Origin: a virus
Virus record (IMG/VR): IMGVR_UViG_3300042905_005752
Coordinates: 1 to 53,245 of that record
Direction: 5' to 3' (one strand)
Length of the DNA stretch: 53,245 nt
Shown here: piece after piece, positions 46,850 through 53,213 of the stretch
Position numbering within the stretch: the stretch's first letter is position 1
Layout of the letters: every line of letters begins with the position of its first letter
Notes under the pieces: model-generated
What the model saw: only the letters and a program-made list of their open reading frames with translations
The model's database searches: none
Told to the model about the DNA's origin: nothing
Position numbers and translations under genes: made by a program

Positions 46850-47374
46850 TTACATTTTTCTGCCCTTTCTATACCCTTCAGGTATTTCTCCGTCTTTTGG
46901 GATTTTAAGATTGTTATATCCATTAGTAACCCACATAGTGCCGTGCTGGGAGTTTTTCTCTCCTACTCCGTGTTTGTTCTTTTTAAACGTTTCAATACGT
47001 TTATGCCTTGAAGCTTCGCTCAGGGCTGCGACCACAGCTTTTGGTTGAGAAGTCATAGTTTGGGTCTTGCGTAACGAAGGGTTATCTGAATGCGTATCAT
47101 AACTATTTTCAGATAAAGTGCCCAAGTACAAGTGTTCGGGATTTACGCAGAACCTCTCTGTTTTCCCCCTACAGTTCGTACACCTGTGGCATACGCAGGC
47201 TCCAAACTTTTGGATGTTGGGCTCGTACGGTATACCGAGTTTAAGAAAAAGATTCTTTCTCATTAAGTTTTTTCTCCAGCCTCCCCCTCCACCAGAAAAG
47301 TCACAGGGACTAGACAGGTTAATGTGGGATTGTCTTTCACCTTGTGGTAGCTTCAGGTAATTAGGGATTTCCAT
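46850..47374 (-). CDS. HNH homing endonuclease
   Basis: 174 residues from MEIPNYLKLPQGERQSHINL. CHRCTNCRGKTERFCVNPEH then LYLGT is an HNH core of the NPxHL type. The C-terminal GEKNSQHGTMWVTNG and IPEGYRKGR is a DNA-binding tail also found in the nuclease at 51965-52714. It sits between tRNA genes with no intron visible, so it is a free-standing homing gene. Confidence 0.85.
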   Translation of the reverse strand: MEIPNYLKLPQGERQSHINLSSPCDFSGGGGGWRKNLMRKNLFLKLGIPYEPNIQKFGACVCHRCTNCRGKTERFCVNPEHLYLGTLSENSYDTHSDNPSLRKTQTMTSQPKAVVAALSEASRHKRIETFKKNKHGVGEKNSQHGTMWVTNGYNNLKIPKDGEIPEGYRKGRKM

Positions 47375-47410
47375 AAATAACTTAATGTTAGTTTCTAGAG
47401 CCAGGGCTAA

Positions 47411-47484
47411 ATCCCGATGTCGGATTCGAACCGACGACATGCTGCTTACAAGGCAGCTGCTCTGGCCAGCTGAGCTAATCGGGC
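47411..47484 (-). tRNA. tRNA-Thr(TGT)
   Basis: Acceptor GCCCGAT pairs with ATCGGG, with a G1-A72 mismatch. D stem GCTC/GAGC, anticodon stem GCTGC/GCAGC, loop CTTGTAA (TGT) and T arm GTCGG TTCGAAT CCGAC are all intact. Confidence 0.88.
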
Positions 47485-47512
47485 ATTTTGTTTGTTTTCC
47501 CGTAAGGAAAAA

Positions 47513-47586
47513 AGTTCCAGGCCGGAATCGAACTGTCGTCTCTCGCTTACAAGGCGAGTGCATCACCACAATGCTTTAGGGGCAAG
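47513..47586 (-). tRNA. Chimeric or degenerate tRNA-Thr(TGT)-like gene
   Basis: The anticodon arm CTCGC CTTGTAA GCGAG is perfect and gives TGT. The 3' end CTGGAAC and part of the T arm equal those of tRNA-Cys at 48923-48999 over 13 bases, but the 5' acceptor does not pair with it and the T stem has two mismatches. It lies next to the homing endonuclease. A recombinant or pseudo-tRNA is likely. Confidence 0.55.
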
Positions 47587-47593
47587 CGTTTCC

Positions 47594-47621
47594 ATTATAG
47601 AATGGCTTGGCAAAAAGTCAA
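47594..47621 (-). promoter_or_regulatory. Promoter TTGACT-16-TATAAT of the tRNA cluster
   Basis: The -35 box is at 47616-47621 and the -10 box at 47594-47599, just upstream of the Thr-like tRNA. Confidence 0.8.
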
Positions 47622-47711
47622 TGCCCCCAAAGTCAGGGTGCCGGTTTTGACACCCCCTGCCTCTAGATTACAGACTGTAAGGGCCAATAAACGGGATGCC
47701 CCCCCTCTCTC

Positions 47712-48143
47712 CTACAACACAACCAAGTTATCACGAACCCGATCAGATGAGTAAGAATACACTTCATCATCAATACCAATGGCAACATAGTCAGGGTGTG
47801 AGACCGTGGTATCACCTTCCCTCGTTTTAAGGGTTACGGTATATCCAGCAGGGACAGGGACAAATTTGCAAAGGGCACTGCGACGATACATGCCAGAATT
47901 AGGCTCAGTTTCTTCCCAGGAGCCAGGAAAAATATCAACCTTACACGGGTACGGCTGTGACCCATCGACCGGCATCAGTACATGGTCAATGCCTTCGACG
48001 GCAGTTAGATCGCCCCTTTCTCGGGGGAAGACTTCGGTACCAACCGTTGGGCGAATGCGGACCAGAGTTTTTCGCTTTGCAGTCAAAGGTTGCCCGAAAG
48101 CTGCGATGACTTCGGTTCCGGTTGTGAATGTGAGGGTTGTCAT
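47712..48143 (-). CDS. Hypothetical beta-rich protein (143 aa)
   Basis: Starts MTTLTFTTGTEVIAAFGQPL. Nearly all strand-forming sequence with Thr/Val repeats, ending VYSYSSDRVRDNLVVL. Start follows AAAAATG. Function unknown. Confidence 0.7.
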   Translation of the reverse strand: MTTLTFTTGTEVIAAFGQPLTAKRKTLVRIRPTVGTEVFPRERGDLTAVEGIDHVLMPVDGSQPYPCKVDIFPGSWEETEPNSGMYRRSALCKFVPVPAGYTVTLKTREGDTTVSHPDYVAIGIDDEVYSYSSDRVRDNLVVL

Positions 48144-48212
48144 TTTTGATGTTGGTTTGATTGCTGGGTGGCTCTTGGACCCCCATCAGTTTAGCAGACC
48201 ACTAAGGCAAAG

Positions 48213-48407
48213 TCAAGGGTGGTGGTCCCGAGTCCTTGTATATAGGGGGGTATCCCTGATGGAAATATCAGCCCCATCGGCATCCAGGAATGGTATGCCA
48301 GTTGTGCGGCGTTCCCTGGCAATGAGGGCAACCCGCATCAACGCATGGCCGATTGTTTCGCCGGGTTGCAAGTAGATGTTGATAGGGGGGTTTAATGGTT
48401 GAGCCAT
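48213..48407 (-). CDS. Hypothetical protein (64 aa)
   Basis: Starts MAQPLNPPINIYLQPGETIG. Contains GHALMRVALIARERRTTG, a likely helix. The gene ends near a hairpin. Function unknown. Confidence 0.6.
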   Translation of the reverse strand: MAQPLNPPINIYLQPGETIGHALMRVALIARERRTTGIPFLDADGADISIRDTPLYTRTRDHHP

Positions 48408-48441
48408 ATGCTTGTAGTTAGGCGAATTAAACGGGGTGCAA

Positions 48442-48858
48442 TCAACCCTTATTAGTCGGAGCAGTCAGGATAGGCAACCCGCCTTGGTTAGGGGCTACGA
48501 AATAGGTTTTGTTTCCCTTTTCTGCCCCTTCCTCAATGTGTTGAATCTGCAGGAACGTCAAATACTCGGGGTTATCCTTAAGGCTGGCACCAATGATTTT
48601 ATTGGATTCTGCGATACCTTCAGCTTCTTTGATGCGAACTTCCTTAAGTTTTTCGGCACTATCGAGTTTAGCTTGAGCCTCCAGAACTGCGACTTGGCGC
48701 GTATATTCGGCCTTTTGCAACTCGGCCTTCCCTTCTAGGGACTGCTGCCAGACTCCGTATTGTGGTAGTACAAACATTGCGGTCGCAATGATGGCCGCCA
48801 AAAGGAATGCCAGGATGCCAAAAATGACGCCGCCTGAGTAACTGTCTGAGTGCTTCAT
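48442..48858 (-). CDS. Membrane-anchored coiled-coil protein (138 aa)
   Basis: Residues 9-32 (GVIFGILAFLLAAIIATAMF) span the membrane. Residues 40-90 form a long charged helix (AKLDSAEKLKEVRIKEAEGI), and the end YFVAPNQGGLPIL resembles the tail of phage band-7-like proteins. It may form a membrane-associated oligomer. Confidence 0.7.
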   Translation of the reverse strand: MKHSDSYSGGVIFGILAFLLAAIIATAMFVLPQYGVWQQSLEGKAELQKAEYTRQVAVLEAQAKLDSAEKLKEVRIKEAEGIAESNKIIGASLKDNPEYLTFLQIQHIEEGAEKGNKTYFVAPNQGGLPILTAPTNKG

Positions 48859-48922
48859 GGTGCGATTGGTTGTTGGTTGTTTGAGGTAGTGATTTGGCCT
48901 AATTGGGGGAACCCGATAGGCA

Positions 48923-48999
48923 AAGTTCCAGGCCGGATTCGAACCGGCGAAAATGCGAGTTTTGCAGACTCGTGCCTTAGACCACTTGGCGACTGGAAC
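48923..48999 (-). tRNA. tRNA-Cys(GCA)
   Basis: Acceptor GTTCCAG/CTGGAAC, D arm GCC/GGC, anticodon stem CGAGT/ACTCG with loop CTGCAAA (GCA), and T arm GCCGG TTCGAAT CCGGC. Discriminator U, as required for Cys. Confidence 0.93.
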
Positions 49000-49038
49000 G
49001 GGTGGGCCTGGGGTTGCCAGGGGGTAATTACATAGTGG

Positions 49039-49182
49039 TCAAAGCCCGATGATTCCCCTTTTGTTTCTAAGTCTCAATGCCCTTCTAGCAAACTTTTTCC
49101 ATAAACTCTTGGCAACTTTAGTGGGGAAGTCTCTTACTTCTCTAAGGTATCTGCTTTGGTTTCTATTCACTGGTTTTGCCAT
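49039..49182 (-). CDS. Very basic small protein (47 aa)
   Basis: MAKPVNRNQSRYLREVRDFP then KVAKSLWKKFARRALRLRNK has about 17 Arg/Lys in 47 residues. Probably binds RNA or DNA; it has the composition of a small ribosomal or nucleoid peptide but I cannot place it in a family. The start ATG follows GAATAAAT. Confidence 0.6.
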   Translation of the reverse strand: MAKPVNRNQSRYLREVRDFPTKVAKSLWKKFARRALRLRNKRGIIGL

Positions 49183-49188
49183 ATTTAT

Positions 49189-49506
49189 TCAAGAACCGTA
49201 AAAAATATAGTCAGTCTCAATTAGACTAGTGCCGTACTCAAGAATGGAACAGCCCCTACTGAGATCCCCGGCGTAAGCCCAGGCTTCACTTTCGGAGAGG
49301 AAAATTGGAGAGTCACCCCAAACTTCTTTCAGATAAGCGCCAATATTATAAGGCTGCTCACGTTCGTAAAAGTCAAAGTTGTCTATAGCCTGAGCTTCAG
49401 CTACCCTGTAGACGGGGCAAGGATCAGTGTGTCGAGACCTACCTCCTTTGTCTCCAAGGGTTGTGCTCAAGGTCTTTAGAATGTAGATGCCGTTGTCAGC
49501 AGACAT
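49189..49506 (-). CDS. MSADNGIYIL-family phage protein (105 aa)
   Basis: MSADNGIYILKTLS...YRVAEAQAIDNFDF is the start of a widespread phage orphan family, followed by SESEAWAYAGDLSR and GCSILEYG. Function unknown. Confidence 0.8.
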   Translation of the reverse strand: MSADNGIYILKTLSTTLGDKGGRSRHTDPCPVYRVAEAQAIDNFDFYEREQPYNIGAYLKEVWGDSPIFLSESEAWAYAGDLSRGCSILEYGTSLIETDYIFYGS

Positions 49507-49741
49507 TTGAGTTTTTCGTGCGTTGGGAATTTGAAGCTGTGGATACTATAGCACCTTTCACAGAGTAAGGCAAGCCCCTCACTCGTTTGTAAACCTCCCC
49601 CCTCACTACTACTTGTTCCTCTTCACTGAGGGCAAACCAAATCTTGTCTAGTTCTTCCAGGATTTGATCTTCGACATCTTCATTCCCTTCGGCAAGGGCT
49701 TTCAAAGATTCTTCTAGCTTTGATAGGTAAATCTCTACCAT
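49496..49741 (-). CDS. Hypothetical helical protein (81 aa)
   Basis: Starts MVEIYLSKLEESLKALAEGN; helical, acidic, with LEELDKIWFALSEEEQ. The last 20 residues cross the promoter at 49545-49573 and are less convincing. Function unknown. Confidence 0.55.
   Translation of the reverse strand: MVEIYLSKLEESLKALAEGNEDVEDQILEELDKIWFALSEEEQVVVRGEVYKRVRGLPYSVKGAIVSTASNSQRTKNSNVC
49545..49573 (-). promoter_or_regulatory. Promoter TTGCCT-17-TATAGT
   Basis: The -35 box is at 49568-49573, the -10 box at 49545-49550 and the spacer ends AAAGGTGC, as in the promoter at 6854-6881. Drives 49189-49506. Confidence 0.65.
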
Positions 49742-49833
49742 GGCATTAAAATTGAGAGAAAAAAATCAGCGTTTTGATAATCCATGGGAACTTGTAAGGC
49801 AAGTTTACAACTTGGGTGCGTATCTTAGTGTGA

Positions 49834-49905
49834 TGGGGGATATCGGGCTTGAACCAATGACGGCCTGTTTGTAGGACAGGTGCTCTACCACTGAGCTAAT
49901 CCCCC
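49834..49905 (-). tRNA. tRNA-Val(TAC), C33
   Basis: Acceptor GGGGGAT/ATCCCCC, D stem GCTC/GAGC, anticodon stem CCTGT/ACAGG with loop CCTACAA (TAC), T arm ATTGG TTCAAGC CCGAT. The usually invariant U33 is C in this gene. Discriminator A. Confidence 0.88.
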
Positions 49906-49934
49906 AATAAAGGGCAACGATGACTACCGCTACT

Positions 49935-50135
49935 TCAATCCAAGACAATAAAGACGGAATTTTGTATCACATTGGAGCCAAAATATAAAGAACCTTCCTC
50001 AGTTACACAATAGTAGTACTTAAGATCTTCCAAGTTAGTAGTCAACATTTGTTCGAGTGCTTTCCTTTCGGACTCCGTTAAGGGTTGCTCCACAGAGACA
50101 AAAGTTCCAAGAGGGGTGATTGCCTTGATTTTCAT
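49935..50135 (-). CDS. Hypothetical protein (66 aa)
   Basis: Starts MKIKAITPLGTFVSVEQPLT. Helix LTESERKALEQMLTTNLEDL in the middle. Overlaps the upstream gene as ATGA. Function unknown. Confidence 0.65.
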   Translation of the reverse strand: MKIKAITPLGTFVSVEQPLTESERKALEQMLTTNLEDLKYYYCVTEEGSLYFGSNVIQNSVFIVLD

Positions 50136-50500
50136 GGTTGGGGGATAGAGGCGATGGGTGGGCTGGGGAGAGGGTGCCAGTGGGTGTCTCGGGGGAAGTA
50201 GCCCACTTGAGGCAGTTCAACCCGCATTTCATACCCATCCCACACAAGAATCTCAGTCGGAACTCCAATGCTTCCCTTGCCACCCCTAGGCGCCGTTTCA
50301 ATCGGCTGCCAGGGGTTGCGCTGGTTCCATGCAGCGATAGCTTTATCAATGCTGCCAGTTTCATCATAACTGAAAGCCGGTCCAGCTGCTTCACAGTTGC
50401 CGCATACAACAAAGTTGTAAATGCCATCGTCGTGAAAGCTGACATCAACGCTGCCACAAAACGGGCAGGGTAGGAGGTTAGGGGTGGTGGCGTCAGGCAT
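50132..50500 (-). CDS. Lar-like zinc ribbon fused to a DUF551-like domain
   Basis: 122 residues from MPDATTPNLLPCPFCGSVDV. CPFCG...CGNCEAAGP is the Lar zinc ribbon, followed by AIAAWNQRNPWQPIETAP and HWHPLPSP of DUF551. Lar-type proteins reduce type I restriction in some phages and prophages. The start is set after the -10 box; earlier ATGs at 50515 and 50539 lie in or next to the promoter. Confidence 0.75.
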   Translation of the reverse strand: MPDATTPNLLPCPFCGSVDVSFHDDGIYNFVVCGNCEAAGPAFSYDETGSIDKAIAAWNQRNPWQPIETAPRGGKGSIGVPTEILVWDGYEMRVELPQVGYFPRDTHWHPLPSPPIASIPQP

Positions 50501-50521
50501 GGGTTTGTCTTTCATGGGCCA

Positions 50522-50550
50522 ATCATAGCGTTTCTGCATTGCGGGAACAA
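50522..50550 (-). promoter_or_regulatory. Promoter TTGTTC-17-TATGAT
   Basis: The -35 box is at 50545-50550 and the -10 box at 50522-50527, with an upstream GGTTTACC half-palindrome like the other cassettes. Confidence 0.65.
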
Positions 50551-50608
50551 GGGAGAGAACCAAACCGGATAGCACGGTAAACCGACCCCCTCTAGAGCAG
50601 TGATCGCC

Positions 50609-51208
50609 TTAGGTAGCAGCCGGTGTAAATACCCCATAGTATGCCCTGCCATGACAACCGGATTCAGCCAACGTAGTAACACGACCTGTCTGCCCTATCC
50701 ACCCATTAAGAGCATCTTCAGTAAGTTCATGGGGGTGGCCATCATGAGCAGGAATGTCGATCCATTCAAAGATTCGAAAAACTGGTGCGGCTCTCAGGGC
50801 ATTCTTGACGATTTTGGCAGGGTCTACCGTATGTTGTAAACAGTTATACATCCAAACTTCGTCCCACCCTGTGTCTTCAATATCTTCACCCATTGAAACT
50901 GAAACTGAGACGTTATTACTCGCGTATCGATCAACGGTCCATTGAGGGTAGGATACCGGGTCTACGATTTTGCCTTCGGTTAAGTTGATGGTTTTAAGCA
51001 AAAGGCTGCTGGGACCGCCACCGATATCAAGGATTCTTTTGCCTGATACATCAAAACTATAATGGGTCCGATGCAACCCCATCAATTTTCCGTAGACGAA
51101 TTGCTTCTGTTCCTCGTCAAAGGTATTGCAGCAGTTACCCCAGTATGACTTTTCAAACTCGTGATCATTGCTGCGATCGTTATGGTTGTCGTGGTCGTTA
51201 TGGCTCAT
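50609..51208 (-). CDS. SAM-dependent methyltransferase, class I
   Basis: 199 residues. KRILDIGGGPSSLLLK is motif I, GKIVDPVSYPQW motif II and WDEVWMYNCLQHTVDPAKIV the motif IV region of class I methyltransferases. The His/Asp-rich N-terminus (MSHNDHDNHNDRSNDHEFEK) is unusual. Substrate unknown. Confidence 0.85.
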   Translation of the reverse strand: MSHNDHDNHNDRSNDHEFEKSYWGNCCNTFDEEQKQFVYGKLMGLHRTHYSFDVSGKRILDIGGGPSSLLLKTINLTEGKIVDPVSYPQWTVDRYASNNVSVSVSMGEDIEDTGWDEVWMYNCLQHTVDPAKIVKNALRAAPVFRIFEWIDIPAHDGHPHELTEDALNGWIGQTGRVTTLAESGCHGRAYYGVFTPAAT

Positions 51209-51239
51209 TTCAGTGGGTTAAATATGTGATATTTGCGCT

Positions 51240-51540
51240 AGCAAAACATGGCGGACCGGAGAATTGAACTCCTATTCCGATAGAATTTTGCTAACCTAAG
51301 TTAACAATGCACAGGTATTAATACCTGAGGGGCTATCTCCCAAAGTCTCAAGAATTCTTGAGACGCTTTTTACCCAGATATTCCGGGCACCATGTTGGCA
51401 GTAGATGCTAAGCTACTGGCCTTAGTATTAAAACTGAGGACTTAGACCTGTGCGTCTTACATGGATTTCTCCAACCCGCAGTGAGGTAATGAACTGAAGA
51501 AGCAACCTTCAGACTTAAGGGGACCTTAAGATTTGAGTTA
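51240..51540 (-). ncRNA. Structured RNA segment with tRNA-like ends
   Basis: About 300 bp without a protein gene. On the minus strand it starts with a GCGGGTTGG stretch recalling tRNA-Leu 5' halves (near 51480), then has perfect palindromes at 51345-51364 and 51312-51327, and hairpins at 51514-51530 and 51494-51512. It ends with a T-arm-like GGAG TTCAATT CTCC and GGTCCGCCA (51246-51275). The G-U-rich pairing of GCGGGTT with GGTCCGC is possible. It may be an intron- or insert-bearing tRNA, or another RNA. Confidence 0.5.
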
Positions 51541-51556
51541 TGGCCAAAAGGTCATA

Positions 51557-51630
51557 CAAGATGGTTGTTTTTCTACCAAAAAGAAAGTTTTTAGATTGCT
51601 GAACCATCTTAGTTTTGTGCTAGCAAAACA
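51557..51630 (-). repeat. 74-bp tRNA-flanking repeat, copy 1
   Basis: Directly follows the 3' end of tRNA-Met. Minus strand: GTTTTGCTAGCACAAAAC stem-loop, then AAGATGGTT ... AACCATCTT enclosing an inner hairpin. It is nearly identical to 53138-53213. Probably an RNA-processing or terminator unit. Confidence 0.75.
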
Positions 51631-51702
51631 TGGCGGAAGCTGGATTTGCACCAGCGATCTTCAGGGTATGAGCCTGACGAGATTCTACTTCTCTACTCCG
51701 CG
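51631..51702 (-). tRNA. Initiator tRNA-Met(CAT)
   Basis: Acceptor CGCGGAG with TTCCGCC leaves C1 opposite C72 unpaired, the hallmark of bacterial initiator tRNA. Anticodon stem TCAGG/CCTGA with loop CTCATAC (CAT). T arm GCTGG TGCAAAT CCAGC. The D loop is shortened. This points to initiator rather than elongator Met. Confidence 0.85.
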
Positions 51703-51730
51703 TTATTGTACCGTGTGTTAATTACGGTAA

Positions 51731-51804
51731 TCGGGATGACAGGATTCGGACCTGCGACCTCTCGCTCCCAAAGCGAAGGCTCTACCAAACTGAGCTACAT
51801 CCCG
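51731..51804 (-). tRNA. tRNA-Pro(TGG)
   Basis: Acceptor CGGGATG/CATCCCG, D stem GCTC/GAGC, anticodon stem TTCGC/GCGAG with loop TTTGGGA (TGG), T arm GCAGG TCCGAAT CCTGT. Discriminator A. Confidence 0.92.
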
Positions 51805-51868
51805 TTTGGAGCCGTTTTGTCTTGTATAGACCCGGACGGACAGACCCGGTTTGGGGTGCGACCCCGAG

Positions 51869-51941
51869 TGGACAAGATCGGTCTCGAACCGACAACCCCC
51901 TGCTTGCAAAACAGGTGCTCTACCAATTGAGCTACGAGCCC
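51869..51941 (-). tRNA. tRNA-Ala(TGC), imperfect acceptor
   Basis: D stem GCTC/GAGC, anticodon stem CCTGT/GCAGG with loop TTTGCAA (TGC) and T arm GTCGG TTCGAGA CCGAT are good. Acceptor GGGCTCG against CTTGTCC has two mismatches and a G-U pair at position 3-70, the alanine identity pair. Discriminator A. Confidence 0.85.
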
Positions 51942-51964
51942 TTGATTCCTAACAGTTTAACGAC

Positions 51965-52714
51965 TTATCGAGTCTTGGTCGGTGACGCCCGCTTGTAAAC
52001 TTCTCCATCATAGTATTTATCAACAAAAGCACGAGTTGATGTTCCGGATAAGCCAAGCAGTTTAGATGCCTCCTTGACCCATCTATAAGAGGTTAGGTCT
52101 ACTTGTGTTAACAAAGAAAGACGGTTCTGAATTAGGTCTCTTTTACTTTTCTTTCGAGAAACTTTTTCTTCTTCCTTGAGGATCAAATGAGGGAGTTTCT
52201 CCTCAGTTCTTCCGGGACTAAATCCTTCTGGAATTTCAGAACCCTTGGGAATTTTTTTGTTCCCACTTAACGTTCCATTTGTAATCCACATCGTTCCAAA
52301 CATGCTGTTCTTCTCTCCTTTTTGGTACCCCTTTTCGGAAAAAGTTTTCTTTCTCTTTTCTCTTGCCTCTAGCGAGTTAGCTAAATGCTGTCCGATAGCC
52401 AAGTTATTTTTGTTTGCTTGGTATTGCTTTAAGGTTATACCGTGGAGAGCTATGTTTCTGGCTTTAACAGTTTTAGCTTTTTCCAGACCCAACCTTCTCA
52501 GGTCAGCTATGATGGCTTCTTTTCCGATTTCACCAGTTAGACCTTTCCAGGCCAACCAGTCTCGTTTGTCCCCCCATAATTGCCAGTTACAGAAATGAAA
52601 CATGGCATGTTGAGTGACTGAGACTTCAATAAGATTAGAGGAATGATCGGTGCCCCCTTTATATTTAGGAAGAAGGTGGTGTTTGTGGTTCACTGCCAGT
52701 CGTTTAACTAACAA
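51965..52714 (-). CDS. HNH homing endonuclease with C-terminal helix-turn-helix
   Basis: 249 residues from a TTG codon. NHKHHLLPKYKGGTDHSSNL is an HNH core, GEKNSMFGTMWITNGTLSGN and IPEGFSPGR is the DNA-binding tail shared with the nuclease at 46850-47374. The end (SYRWVKEASKLLGLSGTSTR) looks like a helix-turn-helix. It lies next to the tRNA-Ala gene. No ATG is available near the N-terminus, so the extreme 5' end may be lost. Confidence 0.85.
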   Translation of the reverse strand: MLVKRLAVNHKHHLLPKYKGGTDHSSNLIEVSVTQHAMFHFCNWQLWGDKRDWLAWKGLTGEIGKEAIIADLRRLGLEKAKTVKARNIALHGITLKQYQANKNNLAIGQHLANSLEAREKRKKTFSEKGYQKGEKNSMFGTMWITNGTLSGNKKIPKGSEIPEGFSPGRTEEKLPHLILKEEEKVSRKKSKRDLIQNRLSLLTQVDLTSYRWVKEASKLLGLSGTSTRAFVDKYYDGEVYKRASPTKTR

Positions 52715-52746
52715 GTTTTACCCTATAAAGAGCTATGGCCCCGTGT

Positions 52747-52887
52747 CTACCTAATGTTTTCTAACATGTAGGTTTTACCCTTGAGTGTGACAGTGAGCGA
52801 AGGATTAGCTATGGCAGCAGCCAGTTGCTTCCTTGCTTCAGGGTCGTTTAGAATTTCTTTAATTAGTTCCGTTGGCCTTACTTTCAT
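52747..52887 (-). CDS. Hypothetical protein (46 aa)
   Basis: MKVRPTELIKEILNDPEARK, then AAAIANPSLTVTLKGKTYML. Small, mostly helix then strand. Its start overlaps the gene upstream by 29 bp. Function unknown. Confidence 0.6.
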   Translation of the reverse strand: MKVRPTELIKEILNDPEARKQLAAAIANPSLTVTLKGKTYMLENIR

Positions 52888-53107
52888 CCCAAGACCTCAT
52901 AAGAGCCTGATACTTAACTTCATCTTCTTGAGCTTGCTTTTGAATTATATCGTAAGCTTGCTCCGCTCCCGCCACTAAAGACTTGTATATGTATTCATTC
53001 TCAGGTTTATCCTGGATGAAGGTCTCTGGGCACTTCCCCAGGGAAATTAAAAGATTGTACATACTCTTATGCACGTACTCTTCTTTAGTTTGTTCGATCT
53101 TTTGCAT
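52859..53107 (-). CDS. Hypothetical helical protein (82 aa)
   Basis: MQKIEQTKEEYVHKSMYNLL...AGAEQAYDIIQKQAQEDEV; helical and charged throughout. The ATG follows GGTAAACCC and a run of nine A lies further upstream. Function unknown. Confidence 0.65.
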   Translation of the reverse strand: MQKIEQTKEEYVHKSMYNLLISLGKCPETFIQDKPENEYIYKSLVAGAEQAYDIIQKQAQEDEVKYQALMRSWDESKANGTN

Positions 53108-53137
53108 GGGTTTACCTAAAAAAAAAATTCACTAGGG

Positions 53138-53213
53138 CAAGATGGTTGTGTTTTCTACCAAAAAGAAAGTTTTTAGATTGCTGAACCATCTTAGTTTTGC
53201 TATCGCAAAACAT
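53138..53213 (-). repeat. 74-bp tRNA-flanking repeat, copy 2
   Basis: Differs from the copy at 51557-51630 at only a few positions, mostly in the TTTTGCTATCGCAAAAC stem. It follows a CCCCG...CGGGG stem-loop at 53214-53232 near the window edge, so another structured RNA probably ends there. Confidence 0.75.

Noticed and set aside
51240-51540. Group I intron or tmRNA
   Set aside because: I could not find the conserved P7 core of group I introns, nor a tmRNA tag frame with an alanine-type acceptor. Listed only as a structured RNA.
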